Shown: positions 33,626 through 43,600, numbered from the stretch's first letter. The stretch: 64,000 nt of DNA from Streptomyces peucetius (GCF_025854275.1 NZ_CP107567.1:5518001-5582000), one strand, 5' to 3'. Translations and numbers: made by a program. Notes: generated by a model from the letters alone, not told the origin.

Positions 33626-34129
33626 ATGACAGCGTCATCGAAGTGGCGTGCTGCCTTCGCGGCCACGGCAGCCTCTGCTGTCCTGGCCGCAGTCCCAGTC
33701 GTAGGTGCCCAACCTGCCCACGCCCAGCCGTATCCACCCGATGCCCCGAGCCTGACCCTCAGCGCCACCACCGTGGACGCAGGAGACGAGCTCAGCTTCA
33801 CCGGAACCGGGTTCGATCCGAACGAGGGGGTGGGTGCATTCCTCCTCTCGAGACCGATCAAGCTGGGCTTCTTCACCGCCGACAGCGACGGCACGGTGGA
33901 GGGAACCGTCACCATCCCCAAGTGGACGGACCCGGGCGAGCACACCTTCCGTCTCAAGGGAAAGGAATCGAAGCTCAAGCTCTCAGCCGAGATCACCGTA
34001 CGCTCGCACAAGCCTCACCTCGCCAACACCGGTGAGGACCGCTCGGGTCTTCTGATGGGCGGAGCCGCAGGGCTGCTCGTGCTCGGAGGCGGCGCGATGA
34101 TGGCCGTCCGGCGACTGAATCGCGACTGA
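33626..34129 (+). CDS. Small LAXTG cell-wall-anchored protein
   Basis: This 167-aa secreted protein has a Sec signal peptide (SKWRAAFAATAASAVLAAVP, cleavage near AHA-QP). An Ig-like beta domain (LTLSATTVDAGDELSFTGTG) comes next. The sorting signal LANTG is followed by a hydrophobic span (LLMGGAAGLLVLGGGAMMAV) and a basic tail RRLNRD. Class E sortases of Streptomyces recognise LAXTG, so it should be linked to peptidoglycan. ATG 33626 is preferred: AGGAG lies 10 nt upstream, while the GTG at 33617 is too close to it. Surface exposure beside an exopolysaccharide locus is notable. Confidence 0.88.
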   Translation: MTASSKWRAAFAATAASAVLAAVPVVGAQPAHAQPYPPDAPSLTLSATTVDAGDELSFTGTGFDPNEGVGAFLLSRPIKLGFFTADSDGTVEGTVTIPKWTDPGEHTFRLKGKESKLKLSAEITVRSHKPHLANTGEDRSGLLMGGAAGLLVLGGGAMMAVRRLNRD

Positions 34130-34717
34130 CCTCCTGGTCTCATCAGGCAGCTCCGAAGCCTGTGGCAATACCGGCGGCCGACAGCCGATCTCCCGACACA
34201 TGACCTCGCGTCGTCGTCGGGGCCCGGCTGTCGGCCGCTGCCGCGCTGGCCCTCACGGAAGGCCGCCGCGCGGCTCGACCCCCACCTGCGCAAGATGGCC
34301 GTCGCCAACCGAAACGCGGGCAGGCCGCATCCAAGCGCTACCGCAGGGCGAAGCGGCATGCTGCCGAGGCGCGCGGAAGAAGGCCCGTAGCGCATGGACA
34401 TGGCCCGCAAGTGGGCCGAGCGCGAGAGCGGGCCCTGCAAACCGGGCCACCCACCCACTGCGTTGCTCAGGGCTGCCGAGGCGGCTTGCGGACAGCGGGC
34501 AGTCTCAACTGGATCTGTCCGTCGCAGGACAGGGACGCCGCCAAGGAGCGCCTCCTCAGAGGCTCCCCTTCCGACCGGCCGCCACTTGCCGGCACGGCTG
34601 CACACCGCGGTGCGCAGCCGAGGCAGGGCCGCAGTGTGTGCCGTAGACCTTCTGCGGATGCGTGCCGCGCGGGCCAATCGCCGCTGGCTCCTGAGTCGGC
34701 GCGGGCCGCGGAGCCCG
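34130..34717. other. Intergenic region; no gene recognised
   Basis: This 588-bp stretch between the LAXTG gene and the polysaccharide locus holds only unsupported open frames. One 14-bp inverted repeat (see 34174-34238) is the only clear structure. Confidence 0.45.
34174..34238. repeat. 14-bp inverted repeat with long loop
   Basis: GCGGCCGACAGCCG at 34174-34187 is repeated inverted at 34225-34238 around a 37-nt loop, 45 bp after the LAXTG gene. It may be its terminator or the relic of an insertion. Confidence 0.45.
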
Positions 34718-35758
34718 TCAGTGCCTCAGCGTGCCCGACTCGAGGCTCTCCACGTACCACGCATATGTCTGGGCGATCCCTTCCCGCAGATCGATACGAG
34801 GAGTCCAGCCGAGGGCGGTGAGCCGGGACACGTCGAGGAGCTTGCGCGGCGTACCGTCCGGCTGGGTCGGATCCCACTCGATGCTCCCCCGGTACCCGAC
34901 CACATCCGCCACGAGTGCCGCCAGTTCCCGGATGCTCAGATCCGTGCCGGTGCCGACGTTGACCGGGCTGTCCGCGTCGTAGCTTTCCAACAGGTGCAGG
35001 CACGCCCGGGCCAGATCGTCCACATGGAGGAACTCCCGACAAGGCGCGCCGCTGCCCCAGTTCACCACCCGTCGCACACCCGACACCTTCGCCTCGTGGA
35101 AGCGCCGGATCAGGGACGGCAGCACATGGGAGTGCTCCGGGTGGAAGTTGTCACCGGGCCCGTACAGATTGGTGGGCATGGCGGAGATCCAGGGCAGACC
35201 GTACTGGCGTCGTACCGCCTGTACCTGCAGGATGCCGGCGATCTTGGCGATGGCGTAGGCGTCGTTGGTCGGCTCCAGAGGACCCGTCAACAGCGCCTGC
35301 TCGCGGATGGGCTGCTCGGCGAACTTCGGGTAGATGCAGCTGGACCCCAGGAACAGCAGCCGCTCCGTGCCGTGCTTCAGGGCGGCGTCCAGCACGTTCA
35401 CCTGGATACGGAGATTGTCGGAGAGGAACTCGGCGGGCCGGGTGGCGTTCGCCTTGATCCCCCCCACCCGCGCGGCCGCGAGCACGACCACGTCGGGTCG
35501 CACGGCCGCGAACCAGTCGAGGACTGCACCGCGCTCGCGCAGATCCAACTCCGCCGACCCGGGACCGACCAGGTCGGTGAATCCCTCCCGCGCCAGGTGC
35601 CGCCATACCGCTGATCCGACGAGCCCCCTCCTCCCCGCAACGAGTACGCGTGCCGAGCGGTCGAGGGGGCGGTGGTCGTATCTGTCCGTTGCCACTCCAC
35701 AGACGGTCGGCGCCGAAGCGTGAGTGGCGTCACTGCCGGCGTTCGTGCAGGTTGACAT
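34718..35758 (-). CDS. fcl: GDP-L-fucose synthase (epimerase/reductase)
   Basis: This 346-aa short-chain dehydrogenase family enzyme converts GDP-4-keto-6-deoxymannose to GDP-L-fucose, completing the pathway begun by Gmd (41687-42700). The Rossmann motif is VLVAGRRGLVGSAV. The catalytic Ser/Cys region is FLGSSCIYPK and the Tyr-Lys pair is in NDAYAIAKIAG. AAGGAG lies about 8 nt before ATG 35758. The N-terminus has about 35 extra residues (MSTCTNAGSDATHASAP...), unusual for the family. It is the last gene of the leftward GT61-FkbM-fcl group. Confidence 0.92.
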   Translation of the reverse strand: MSTCTNAGSDATHASAPTVCGVATDRYDHRPLDRSARVLVAGRRGLVGSAVWRHLAREGFTDLVGPGSAELDLRERGAVLDWFAAVRPDVVVLAAARVGGIKANATRPAEFLSDNLRIQVNVLDAALKHGTERLLFLGSSCIYPKFAEQPIREQALLTGPLEPTNDAYAIAKIAGILQVQAVRRQYGLPWISAMPTNLYGPGDNFHPEHSHVLPSLIRRFHEAKVSGVRRVVNWGSGAPCREFLHVDDLARACLHLLESYDADSPVNVGTGTDLSIRELAALVADVVGYRGSIEWDPTQPDGTPRKLLDVSRLTALGWTPRIDLREGIAQTYAWYVESLESGTLRH

Positions 35759-35814
35759 GGGAGTCGCTCCTTCAACGAGGGCCACGGGTGAGATCGGGCC
35801 TGGAACGCACGAAG

Positions 35815-36708
35815 TCAGCACGTGCTTCCGGACCGCCCTGCGGCCAATGCGTCCCGGGTGAAGAGGAAATTCACATAGCGCGCCGGTGGAACGAAGCCCG
35901 CCGTCACGGGTGCAGGCCCCCTGCTGCCGAGATGCTGAATGTGACGGTAGCCCAGGTCGAACGCGGTCTCCCGGACCTTGCTCAAGGCTGCCTCGTCGAG
36001 GCACTCCGCGATGATGGCGGGGTGGTGGACGCGAATGCTCTTCTCCAGGCCGCGCAGCACCTGCGGTTCGAGTCCCTCCACGTCGATCTTGATGAGGTCG
36101 ACCGCACGGCCGTCGAGTACCTCGTCCCCCGTGGTGACCTCCACGTCGGCGATGCTTTGCGCGGGCCACCTGTCCAGCAGCGAGGCTTTCGTCGCGTTGG
36201 CGGGGATCTTCAGCCGGGTGCGCCCAGGTGTATCCGAGAGTGCCTTGTCGATGACGGTGACACGGCTCTCGAACCGGTTGGCCCGGATGTTGCGGTTCAG
36301 CATGCGGGTTGCGGCCGGGTTGGGTTCAATGGCCAGAGCCTCCAGGTGCGGGTTGGCCCTGCAGGCGAGGAGCGTGTAGATGCCGGAAAAGGCACCGATG
36401 TCGACGAACCGGCGTGCGGTGCGGGCGAGTTGGTACACGAGCGGGTGGGTGGTCTCCTCCCAGTGCCGCATGTTGGTCCAGATCAGGCCCCGGGCAAGGA
36501 TGTCCGCGTCGCTGCTGACGTAGCGGAAGGTGCGTCCGTCGGGGGCTCGTAGGCTCCATTCTCCCGTCGGATGCAGGCGTCTCCACACCGCGCGGGGCAC
36601 TACGCCGCGCAGAGCCGCGGCCCGAACAGCCCGCTGGCAGCCCGGAACGCGGAGGAAGAGGTCGCGTGTGCTGGTCAAGATGTCTTTGGAGGGCACGGGC
36701 GGCAGCAT
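35815..36708 (-). CDS. FkbM-family methyltransferase
   Basis: This 297-aa SAM-dependent methyltransferase probably O-methylates a sugar of the polymer. Motif I is RRFVDIGAFSGIYTLLAC and acidic motif II is LEALAIEPNPAATRML. The FkbM-typical VDLIKIDVEGLEPQVLRGL follows. It is a clear paralogue of the protein at 42704-43600: both share the N-terminal RLHPTGEW/HLHPTGVW and WTNMRHWEETTHPL blocks. ATG 36708 gives the best alignment with that paralogue. No strong ribosome-binding site is visible. Confidence 0.88.
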   Translation of the reverse strand: MLPPVPSKDILTSTRDLFLRVPGCQRAVRAAALRGVVPRAVWRRLHPTGEWSLRAPDGRTFRYVSSDADILARGLIWTNMRHWEETTHPLVYQLARTARRFVDIGAFSGIYTLLACRANPHLEALAIEPNPAATRMLNRNIRANRFESRVTVIDKALSDTPGRTRLKIPANATKASLLDRWPAQSIADVEVTTGDEVLDGRAVDLIKIDVEGLEPQVLRGLEKSIRVHHPAIIAECLDEAALSKVRETAFDLGYRHIQHLGSRGPAPVTAGFVPPARYVNFLFTRDALAAGRSGSTC

Positions 36709-36813
36709 AATCAGGGCATATGGCGCAAGGTTCGCCTGTGAGGTGTGTTGCTGCGCGGGGCGGCCGAATTCACTCCGGCGCCGGACTCCGGCACCCGACC
36801 GTTGTGGCACAGC

Positions 36814-37977
36814 TCAGCACCCGGCGCCCGCCCCCTCGTTCACGAGCGCGTCGAGCCGATCCAGTGGTGCGACGGGCGAAGCGACGACGTAGTCGTAGTC
36901 GATGCCGAGGTTGCGGCTCAAGCGGGCATAGCAGTCGTTGAACCACGAGTCAGGAAAAATCTCGATCACATGCTCGGCCCGCTGAGCCCACACCAGGTTG
37001 GCCAGACCGGCTCCGTGCGGAGCAATGACCGTACGGGCGCCGGCGAACAGCCCTCGCTGCTCCTCGAAGGACAGGTCCTGGGCGTACACCACTGTGACTC
37101 CCGCCTGCCGCATCGCGCGCTCGACCTCTGCCTCGTTTGACAATGCTCGCTTGGAATCCTTCAAGCGGCTTACGTAGACGGCGTCGACGTCGGCGGGGTC
37201 CGCAGGAAAGGCGGCGCGCAATCGGTCGATCTCAGCACGTTGAACGAAGCCGGACATGGGCTCGACGGCGGCGAGGACGCACGAGTCGACGTGTGCGATG
37301 TCGTCCAGGCGAACGATTCTGGAGGGTCCGACCAGGTGTTCCGCAGCCGCCAGTACATGGGCCGGCACGCTCCTCGGCATCAAGAGCAGCGCCTCAGGCT
37401 CGACACTGAGGGCGAAGACGGCGGCGGGGAGTACCTCGAGCAGCCAGTGGTAGTAGCCCGTCGGCGCGAAGGCGATGACGGGACGACCAGCGAGTCGCCT
37501 GACCGGGAGCAACGGTTCGTGGCGGACGTCGCCCCAGCCCAGCGACCGGATGAGGGATCCGTAGCTCTCTTCCAGGACGGGGCCGCCGGGCAGCCAGATG
37601 AGGCCGCTGTGCGGGCTGAGCAGCACGTCGTGAAGTCGGTACGCATGGCGCTCGTCGAACGCCTTGGACCGGCGGAACCGCGGTGGGAAGCCGACGGGGA
37701 AGTCGTAGCGCTCGACCACGGCCTCGGTCCTGGTGAAGGACTCGCTCACATGCCTGGCGATCCTGGGCTCGTGCATACGTTCCGCGATCGAGCGCACGTA
37801 GACCCGCGGCATTCCTCCTGAGACCGGTCCGAGCAAAGCCTGGCTGGCGGTCCTTGCCATCAGAACTCTGCCGCGGGCTGTCAGTTCGCGCAGCTTCGGC
37901 GTCATACCCCGGAACGTAAGACCGGGCAGCTGGTGCTCTTCGGTTACGCGCCCACCATCAGGCGCGTATTCACCCAT
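36814..37977 (-). CDS. GT61-family (DUF563) glycosyltransferase
   Basis: This 387-aa protein has hallmarks of the DUF563/GT61 family: YYHWLLEVLPAAVFAL, VYVSRLKDSKRALSNEAEVE and the C-terminal APHGAGLANLVWAQRAEHVI. It is cytoplasmic, with no membrane span. It likely adds one residue to the repeating unit, possibly xylose or a related sugar since some GT61 enzymes are xylosyltransferases; that assignment is inference. It is the first gene of the leftward group and diverges from the nucleotide-sugar dehydrogenase. Confidence 0.85.
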   Translation of the reverse strand: MGEYAPDGGRVTEEHQLPGLTFRGMTPKLRELTARGRVLMARTASQALLGPVSGGMPRVYVRSIAERMHEPRIARHVSESFTRTEAVVERYDFPVGFPPRFRRSKAFDERHAYRLHDVLLSPHSGLIWLPGGPVLEESYGSLIRSLGWGDVRHEPLLPVRRLAGRPVIAFAPTGYYHWLLEVLPAAVFALSVEPEALLLMPRSVPAHVLAAAEHLVGPSRIVRLDDIAHVDSCVLAAVEPMSGFVQRAEIDRLRAAFPADPADVDAVYVSRLKDSKRALSNEAEVERAMRQAGVTVVYAQDLSFEEQRGLFAGARTVIAPHGAGLANLVWAQRAEHVIEIFPDSWFNDCYARLSRNLGIDYDYVVASPVAPLDRLDALVNEGAGAGC

Positions 37978-38107
37978 TGCGCCGGTGCCGTTCGGCGCCG
38001 GTTACGGAATCAGAGTGATCCCCCGGCAGACACATGGGGAGAAGGGAAGTCGTAGCGGGCCGGGCATGCGACGTTGGGATCGTGATACTCCATTCTGAAA
38101 ATCCGGG

Positions 38108-39397
38108 GTGGTAAGTGTGGGTCCTCCCCCAATCCGGGACCAGCGCAAGCTGATCGTCGTCGGTCAGGGATACGTAGGTCTCCCGCTGGCCATGCGCGCG
38201 GTGGAAGCGGGATTCTCCGTCATCGGCGTGGACACGGACGAGTTCCGGGTCAAGCGTCTGGCGTCCGGCGATTCGTACATCGAGGGAGTCAGCAATACGC
38301 GCTTGATCACGGCTCTGGACAGTGGCCGCTACAAGGTGACCACCGACTACGACGAAATCTCCGACTTCGACGTCTGCGCGATCACCGTGCCGACGCCGCT
38401 GCGTGAGGGCGTGCCGGATCTGAGCTTCGTGGAATGTGCCGCCCGGAGCATCGCCTCTCATGTCACCCCTGGCGCCACCGTTGTTCTGGAGTCGACCACC
38501 TACCCCGGCACCACGGAGAGTCTGCTGCGGCCATTGCTGGAGAACGGCAGCGGACTGAAGGCCGGTGCGGGATTCCACCTCGGCTACAGCCCCGAGCGTA
38601 TCGACCCGGGCAATCCACAGTGGCAGCTGGAGAACACTCCCAAGGTGATCTCCGGGATCGACCCGGCGTCACTGCAGGACATCGAGCGTTTCTACGCACG
38701 CATCGTCGAGCGCACCGTGCCCGTGTCCTCCTGCCGTACCGCGGAGCTGACCAAGCTGCTGGAGAACACCTTCCGTCACGTCAACATCGCCTTGGTCAAC
38801 GAGATGGCGACGTTGTCGAGGGGGCTCGGAGCGGACATCTGGGAAGCCATCGAGGCCGCCGACACCAAGCCTTTCGGCTTCATGGCGTTCAGGCCGGGCC
38901 CCGGTGTGGGCGGGCACTGCTTGCCGGTGGACCCGTCCTATCTCTCCTGGCAGGTCAAGCGGCTGCTGAAGCAGAGTGTCCGGTTCATCGCGCTGGCGAA
39001 CGAGATCAATGATCGTATGCCGGACCACGTCGTCTGGCGAATCAGCCGGGGCCTGAACGAACGCGGCAAGTCGGTCAATGGCTCGCGGGTCCTGCAACTG
39101 GGCCTGGCCTACAAGAAGAACACCGGCGACATCCGCGAGTCACCGTCCATCATGCTCGCCCGGTCACTGCAAAACCTCGGCGCCCGGGTCGTGGCGGTGG
39201 AACCACACACCGACTCCTATCTTCTTCCCCCGGACATCGTCTGCGTGGAACTGACCGAAGCCGAAGTCCGGGCGGCCGACGTGGTCGTCGTGGCAACAGA
39301 TCACGATGAATTCGACTATGCGCTCGTCGAGCAGGCCGGGGCGTACATTTTCGATACCCGCAACCGCTGTCGGGCGGAACAGGTCGAGGTCCTGTGA
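38108..39397 (+). CDS. UDP-sugar 6-dehydrogenase (UDP-glucose/UDP-ManNAc dehydrogenase family)
   Basis: This 429-aa NAD-dependent enzyme oxidises C6 of a UDP-hexose to a uronic acid. The NAD-binding motif is IVVGQGYVGLPLAMRAVEAG. The catalytic Cys lies in PGPGVGGHCLPVDPSYL, and the C-terminal domain contains LGLAYKKNTGDIRESPS. The sequence pattern is closest to the WecC/TviB branch that acts on HexNAc, but UDP-glucose is also possible. Its product could feed the UDP-xylose synthase-like enzyme at 54260. GTG 38108 or GTG 38117 may be the start. First gene of the rightward operon. Confidence 0.9.
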   Translation: MVSVGPPPIRDQRKLIVVGQGYVGLPLAMRAVEAGFSVIGVDTDEFRVKRLASGDSYIEGVSNTRLITALDSGRYKVTTDYDEISDFDVCAITVPTPLREGVPDLSFVECAARSIASHVTPGATVVLESTTYPGTTESLLRPLLENGSGLKAGAGFHLGYSPERIDPGNPQWQLENTPKVISGIDPASLQDIERFYARIVERTVPVSSCRTAELTKLLENTFRHVNIALVNEMATLSRGLGADIWEAIEAADTKPFGFMAFRPGPGVGGHCLPVDPSYLSWQVKRLLKQSVRFIALANEINDRMPDHVVWRISRGLNERGKSVNGSRVLQLGLAYKKNTGDIRESPSIMLARSLQNLGARVVAVEPHTDSYLLPPDIVCVELTEAEVRAADVVVVATDHDEFDYALVEQAGAYIFDTRNRCRAEQVEVL

Positions 39398-39571
39398 CCC
39401 CGCCTTCATGTGCCCAGTGCGTTGTGATCGGAAAACAAGGGGCGGGTCCGCCGGTCATCCTCCTCGGCGCCGTCACGTGGTCGAGCTCGTTCGGATCAGC
39501 GCGCGGCCTGGTTGAGGACTTACGGGCGATTCACCCCGTAAGGATGAGGCCTTCCAGTTGAGGAGTCTCAC

Positions 39572-40426
39572 GTGCCACCAGTCCGCATCGCGGTGCTGAT
39601 GACCAGTCACAACCGCCAGGAGAAAACCCTCGCCGCACTCGCCGCGCTCGCCGAACAGCGCGGGCTGCCGGAGGACACCACGGTACGCACCTACCTGGTG
39701 GACGCCGGCAGCACCGACGGCACACCCGAGGCGATTCGCGCTGCCCACCCCGAGGTGCAGGTCACCACGGTCGGCCCTGACATCTACTGGAGCCACGGTA
39801 TGCGGATCGCGAGCCGCAACAGTCGGCGAAGCGGCGAACCGGCCTGGGACTACCAGCTCTGGCTCAACGACGATGTGACGCTGGATGGCGACGCCCTCAC
39901 CGTGCTGCTCGGCACCGCACACGCGGTCGGCCCCGGCAACGTCGTGGTCGGCGCCGTGCGTGCGTCGGCCGATGACCGCACCACGTACTCGGGACGCCGC
40001 GGCCGTGCACTCGCGCTGGTCGAGCCCACCGGTCGCCCCGAGCGCTGTGACACGTACAACGGCAACGTGGTGCTGTTGCCCAGGGCGGTGTGTGAACGGG
40101 TCGGCGACATCGACGAGGTCTTCCAGCACGGCATCGGCGACTACGATCACGGATTCCGCGTCCGCCAGGCCGGTATCGCCGCCTATGTGACGCCCTGTCA
40201 TGTCGGCATCTGTGACCGCAACCCACCGCACACCGGGTCTCGAGAACCGGGCATCGGTGTGCGCGAGGCGCTGCGCCGGATCACCTCGCAGCGTGAACTG
40301 CCGCCCCGTCAATGGTGGGTCTACTGCCTGCGGCACGGCTGGCCGCGGGCCCCGCTGCTGATGTTCTCGCCCTATGTGAAGACCGCGGCGCGAGCCTCCT
40401 TCCGTCGCTTTCCCGCAGGGAGGTGA
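39572..40426 (+). CDS. GT2-family glycosyltransferase
   Basis: This 284-aa GT-A fold enzyme has the N-terminal VRIAVLMTSHNRQEKTLAAL, nucleotide-binding VDAGSTDGTPE and metal-binding DxD-type LWLNDDVTLDGD. The acceptor-side motif is GIGDYDHGFRVRQAG (ED/DY variant). It is cytosolic and probably extends the lipid-linked repeat unit. GTG 39572 has AGGAG about 8 nt upstream. Its stop overlaps the ribosome-binding site of the next gene. Confidence 0.9.
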   Translation: MPPVRIAVLMTSHNRQEKTLAALAALAEQRGLPEDTTVRTYLVDAGSTDGTPEAIRAAHPEVQVTTVGPDIYWSHGMRIASRNSRRSGEPAWDYQLWLNDDVTLDGDALTVLLGTAHAVGPGNVVVGAVRASADDRTTYSGRRGRALALVEPTGRPERCDTYNGNVVLLPRAVCERVGDIDEVFQHGIGDYDHGFRVRQAGIAAYVTPCHVGICDRNPPHTGSREPGIGVREALRRITSQRELPPRQWWVYCLRHGWPRAPLLMFSPYVKTAARASFRRFPAGR

Positions 40427-40430
40427 TCCC

Positions 40431-41744
40431 TTGCTACTCGATCCGACGACACTGCTGCTCGGCTGCGCCGCGCTCATCGGCTGCGCGGCACTCACCGCAA
40501 GCTTCGTCCGCTGGCCCGTCTGGGGAATCGGCCTGTATATCGCCGTCCAGCTCTGGCAGACGCAACAGAACGTGCGTCAGTCACTCCCGGGCGCGGGCCT
40601 GAATCTGTTGCCCACTGATGTGCTGACCGTGTGTCTGCTGTTCGCTGCCCTCATCATGCTCAGGGGGCGATGGCGCGGCGCCCCGGCCCTGCTTCTCGCC
40701 CTGTTGGTACTCACCGGCTACGCACTGATCCGCGGGTTCGGGGTCTTCGGTATCCAGGCGGCGGGCAATGAAGCCCGAACCAACTTCATTCAGCTCCTCT
40801 GCGCCGCACTCTTCGTCGCCGTCCTCTCCACCCGTCTGAACCTGGTGCGCGCGGTCACCCACATCTGGGTGCTGGCAGCCTGTGCTCTGTCATGCCTTGC
40901 TCTGCTGGGCTGGCTGAACGTCGGTATCGGCTCCAACTCCGACCAGATCATGGTCGACGGAGTGCTCACCAACGCCCGCCCGGTAAGTGCTGCTCAAACA
41001 CTGGTCATCGGCCAGGCGGCCATGATGCTGCTGTGTGGTCGTGGCTCCGCGCGGGTCAGGGCGCTGGCTTCGTTGCTCCTGGTGGTTGTCATTCTGGCCC
41101 AGCACCGCACCATCTGGCTGGCCGTGGGCATCATGATCACGGGCTGGCTGCTGTCCCGCCACCGGCAGACGGGATCCCGTGCTGCGGCACTGGCCGTTCT
41201 GGGCTCGCTCGGCATGCTCTCCATGCTGGCCGTTTCGTGGGGAGCCGCCGGCGGGGTCACCTCAAAACTCACCGCCTCCAGTGAAGACGATCGAACGCTG
41301 GTGTGGCGGATGGAGGGCTGGCACGCTCTGCTGCCGCGGCTCAAAGAGGTGCCGGACTGGCTAATGGGTCTGCCCTTCGGATCCGGGTACGACCGCGTGA
41401 TCAACGGAGTATTCGTCGCTGTGTCGCCCCACAACTACTACCTGGAGGTCTTGCTGCGTCTCGGCCTCCTCGGCGTTGCGGTACTCCTCCTGGTGTATGC
41501 CACGGCATGGCGCGCGGCAGGAGCGGACAGTGAGCACAAACTGATGCTCCGGCTGCTCATCTGTAGCCAGTTGGTCTACATGATCACCTACTCCCTTACT
41601 CCCGAACAGGCCGTGATCCTCGGTCTGTTGACGGCCTGCGCACAGCGGCGCGGCGCCTGTCGTCCCCCCACCATCGAGGAGTCGCCATGTCTGACAAAAC
41701 CGCACTCATCACCGGCATCACCGGCCAGGACGGCTCGTATCTAG
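40431..41744 (+). CDS. O-antigen ligase/polymerase-type membrane protein (Wzy-like)
   Basis: This 437-aa protein has about ten to twelve hydrophobic segments and a large loop around residues 285-330 ([47 protein letters not shown]). The R-x-x-W and H-N-x-x-L pattern is typical of Wzy/WaaL proteins. It probably polymerises repeat units on the outer face of the membrane. The start is an unusual TTG at 40431, preceded by GGAGGTGATCC, a near-perfect anti-16S complement that includes the stop of the previous gene. The 3' end overlaps gmd by 58 nt. Confidence 0.87.
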   Translation: MLLDPTTLLLGCAALIGCAALTASFVRWPVWGIGLYIAVQLWQTQQNVRQSLPGAGLNLLPTDVLTVCLLFAALIMLRGRWRGAPALLLALLVLTGYALIRGFGVFGIQAAGNEARTNFIQLLCAALFVAVLSTRLNLVRAVTHIWVLAACALSCLALLGWLNVGIGSNSDQIMVDGVLTNARPVSAAQTLVIGQAAMMLLCGRGSARVRALASLLLVVVILAQHRTIWLAVGIMITGWLLSRHRQTGSRAAALAVLGSLGMLSMLAVSWGAAGGVTSKLTASSEDDRTLVWRMEGWHALLPRLKEVPDWLMGLPFGSGYDRVINGVFVAVSPHNYYLEVLLRLGLLGVAVLLLVYATAWRAAGADSEHKLMLRLLICSQLVYMITYSLTPEQAVILGLLTACAQRRGACRPPTIEESPCLTKPHSSPASPARTARI

Positions 41745-42700
41745 CCGAGCTCCTGCTCTCCAAGGGCTATCTGGTGCACGGCCTCATCCGCCGCTCCTCC
41801 ACCTTCACCACCCAGCGGATCGACCACCTCTACCAGGACCCGCACGAGCCCGACGCCCGCCTCCGGCTGCACTACGGAGATCTGGCCGACGGCTCCCGCA
41901 TCGCTGCCCTGCTGGAGGGCATCCAGCCCGACGAGGTCTACCACCTGGCCGCCCAGTCGCACGTCCGGGTCTCCTTCGACGAACCCGAGTTCACCGGGAC
42001 CACCACGGGCCTGGGCACCACCCGTCTCCTCGAAGCCATCCGGATGACCGGGCTGCCGTGCCGCTTCTACCAGGCCTCCAGTTCCGAGATGTTCGGGACG
42101 ACCGCGCCCCCGCAGTCGGAGTCGTCGGTCTTCCACCCGCGCTCGCCGTACGCCGCCGCCAAGGTGTACGCGTACTGGATCACCCGCAACTACCGTGAGG
42201 CGTACGGCGTCCACGCCGTCAACGGAATCCTCTTCAACCATGAGTCCCCGCGCCGCGGCGAGACCTTCGTGACCCGCAAGATCGCCCGCGCCGCGGCCCG
42301 CATCGCCCGCGGCGAGCAGGACGCCCTCCATCTCGGCAATCTGGAGGCCCGTCGGGACTGGGGCTACGCGCCCGAGTACGTCGACGCGATGTGGCGCATG
42401 CTCCAGCAGGACGAGCCCGGCGACTTCGTGGTCGCCACCGGCACCAGCTACAGCGTGCGCGACTTCCTGACATTCTGCTTCGAGCACGCGGGCCTCGACT
42501 GGGAGAAGCACATCCGCTTCGACGAGCGCTATCTGCGCCCTTCCGAAGTCCCCGATCTGGTCGGTGACGCCTCCAAGGCCGAACGTGAACTGGGCTGGAA
42601 GGCCACCGTGCACGCTCCGGAACTGGCCCGGATCATGGTCGACGCCGAGTTGGCTGCCGTCCCGGCTCCGGCTCGCGAGCGTTCGCTGACGGGAGCCTGA
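41687..42700 (+). CDS. gmd: GDP-mannose 4,6-dehydratase
   Basis: This 337-aa enzyme makes GDP-4-keto-6-deoxy-D-mannose from GDP-mannose, the first step to GDP-fucose or GDP-rhamnose. The cofactor motif is [20 protein letters not shown]. Substrate and catalytic segments are [23 protein letters not shown] and [11 protein letters not shown]. The family-specific [18 protein letters not shown] and [17 protein letters not shown] are also present. GAGGAG precedes ATG 41687. Together with fcl at 34718 it implies an L-fucose-type sugar in the polymer. Confidence 0.96.
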   Translation: MSDKTALITGITGQDGSYLAELLLSKGYLVHGLIRRSSTFTTQRIDHLYQDPHEPDARLRLHYGDLADGSRIAALLEGIQPDEVYHLAAQSHVRVSFDEPEFTGTTTGLGTTRLLEAIRMTGLPCRFYQASSSEMFGTTAPPQSESSVFHPRSPYAAAKVYAYWITRNYREAYGVHAVNGILFNHESPRRGETFVTRKIARAAARIARGEQDALHLGNLEARRDWGYAPEYVDAMWRMLQQDEPGDFVVATGTSYSVRDFLTFCFEHAGLDWEKHIRFDERYLRPSEVPDLVGDASKAERELGWKATVHAPELARIMVDAELAAVPAPARERSLTGA

Positions 42701-42703
42701 GCG

Positions 42704-43600
42704 ATGACCACCGCCGCCGTCCAGCAGCTGAGCCATGTCAAGCCCGTGCTGCGCGGTGCCCGTGACCTGTTGATGCGCTCGCGTACCTTTCAGCGGGCGG
42801 TACGGGGCGGAACCGTACGCGGCCATGTGCCGCTCACCGTCTGGCGGCACTTGCACCCCACCGGCGTCTGGAAGGTGCACGCACCCGACGGCAGCACATT
42901 CCACTACCACTGCGACCCGGACGACGTACTCGCCGGGCCGGTGGTCTGGACGGATCTGCGGCTGTGGGAGGAGGCCACCCATCCGCTCTTCTACCGGCTC
43001 GCCCGCACCGCGCGCGGGTTCCTGGACGTCGGGGCCTATGCCGGCCTCTACACCCTGCTGGCCTGTCAGGCCAACCCGCGGCTGCACGCCGTCGCGGTCG
43101 AACCGAACCCCGTCGTGGTCCGGATGCTCCGCCGCAATCTCGACGTCAACGGTTTTGGACCCAGGGTGCACGTCATTGACAAGGCCCTCTCAGAGGCACC
43201 GGGCCGGGCGCGGCTGACCGTGCCGGAGCGCATCACCACGGCCACCCTGCGCGACGGAGCCCACGCCCCCGGGCGCAGCAGCGTCGACGTGGAAGTGACC
43301 ACGGCGGACCTCGCGGTCGGCGACAGGCCCGTCGACCTGGTGAAGATCGATGTGGAAGGTCTCGAACCGGACGTGCTGCGTGGCATGTCCCGGATTCTGG
43401 CCGCCCACCGTCCGACCGTGATCGCCGAGTGCCTCGACCGGGCAGCCCTGGAACGGCTGCGCTCCACGGCCGCCGAGTTCGGCTACCACCGTGTCCACCA
43501 CCTCACTCCGCATGGACCCGTCGCCGTACCACCCGGTTTCGTCCCTCCCCAGCGCCACCAGAACTTCCTGCTGACGACGCCCCCCTTCCCCCCTTCATGA
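42704..43600 (+). CDS. FkbM-family methyltransferase
   Basis: This 298-aa SAM-dependent methyltransferase is paralogous to the one at 35815-36708. Motif I is GFLDVGAYAGLYTLLACQ, followed by LHAVAVEPNPVVVRML and VDLVKIDVEGLEPDVLRGM. It starts 4 bp after gmd and its stop overlaps the flippase start (ATGA), so the three genes are tightly coupled. It likely methylates a deoxy sugar or another residue. Having two divergent FkbM enzymes in one locus suggests two methylation sites. Confidence 0.88.
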   Translation: MTTAAVQQLSHVKPVLRGARDLLMRSRTFQRAVRGGTVRGHVPLTVWRHLHPTGVWKVHAPDGSTFHYHCDPDDVLAGPVVWTDLRLWEEATHPLFYRLARTARGFLDVGAYAGLYTLLACQANPRLHAVAVEPNPVVVRMLRRNLDVNGFGPRVHVIDKALSEAPGRARLTVPERITTATLRDGAHAPGRSSVDVEVTTADLAVGDRPVDLVKIDVEGLEPDVLRGMSRILAAHRPTVIAECLDRAALERLRSTAAEFGYHRVHHLTPHGPVAVPPGFVPPQRHQNFLLTTPPFPPS

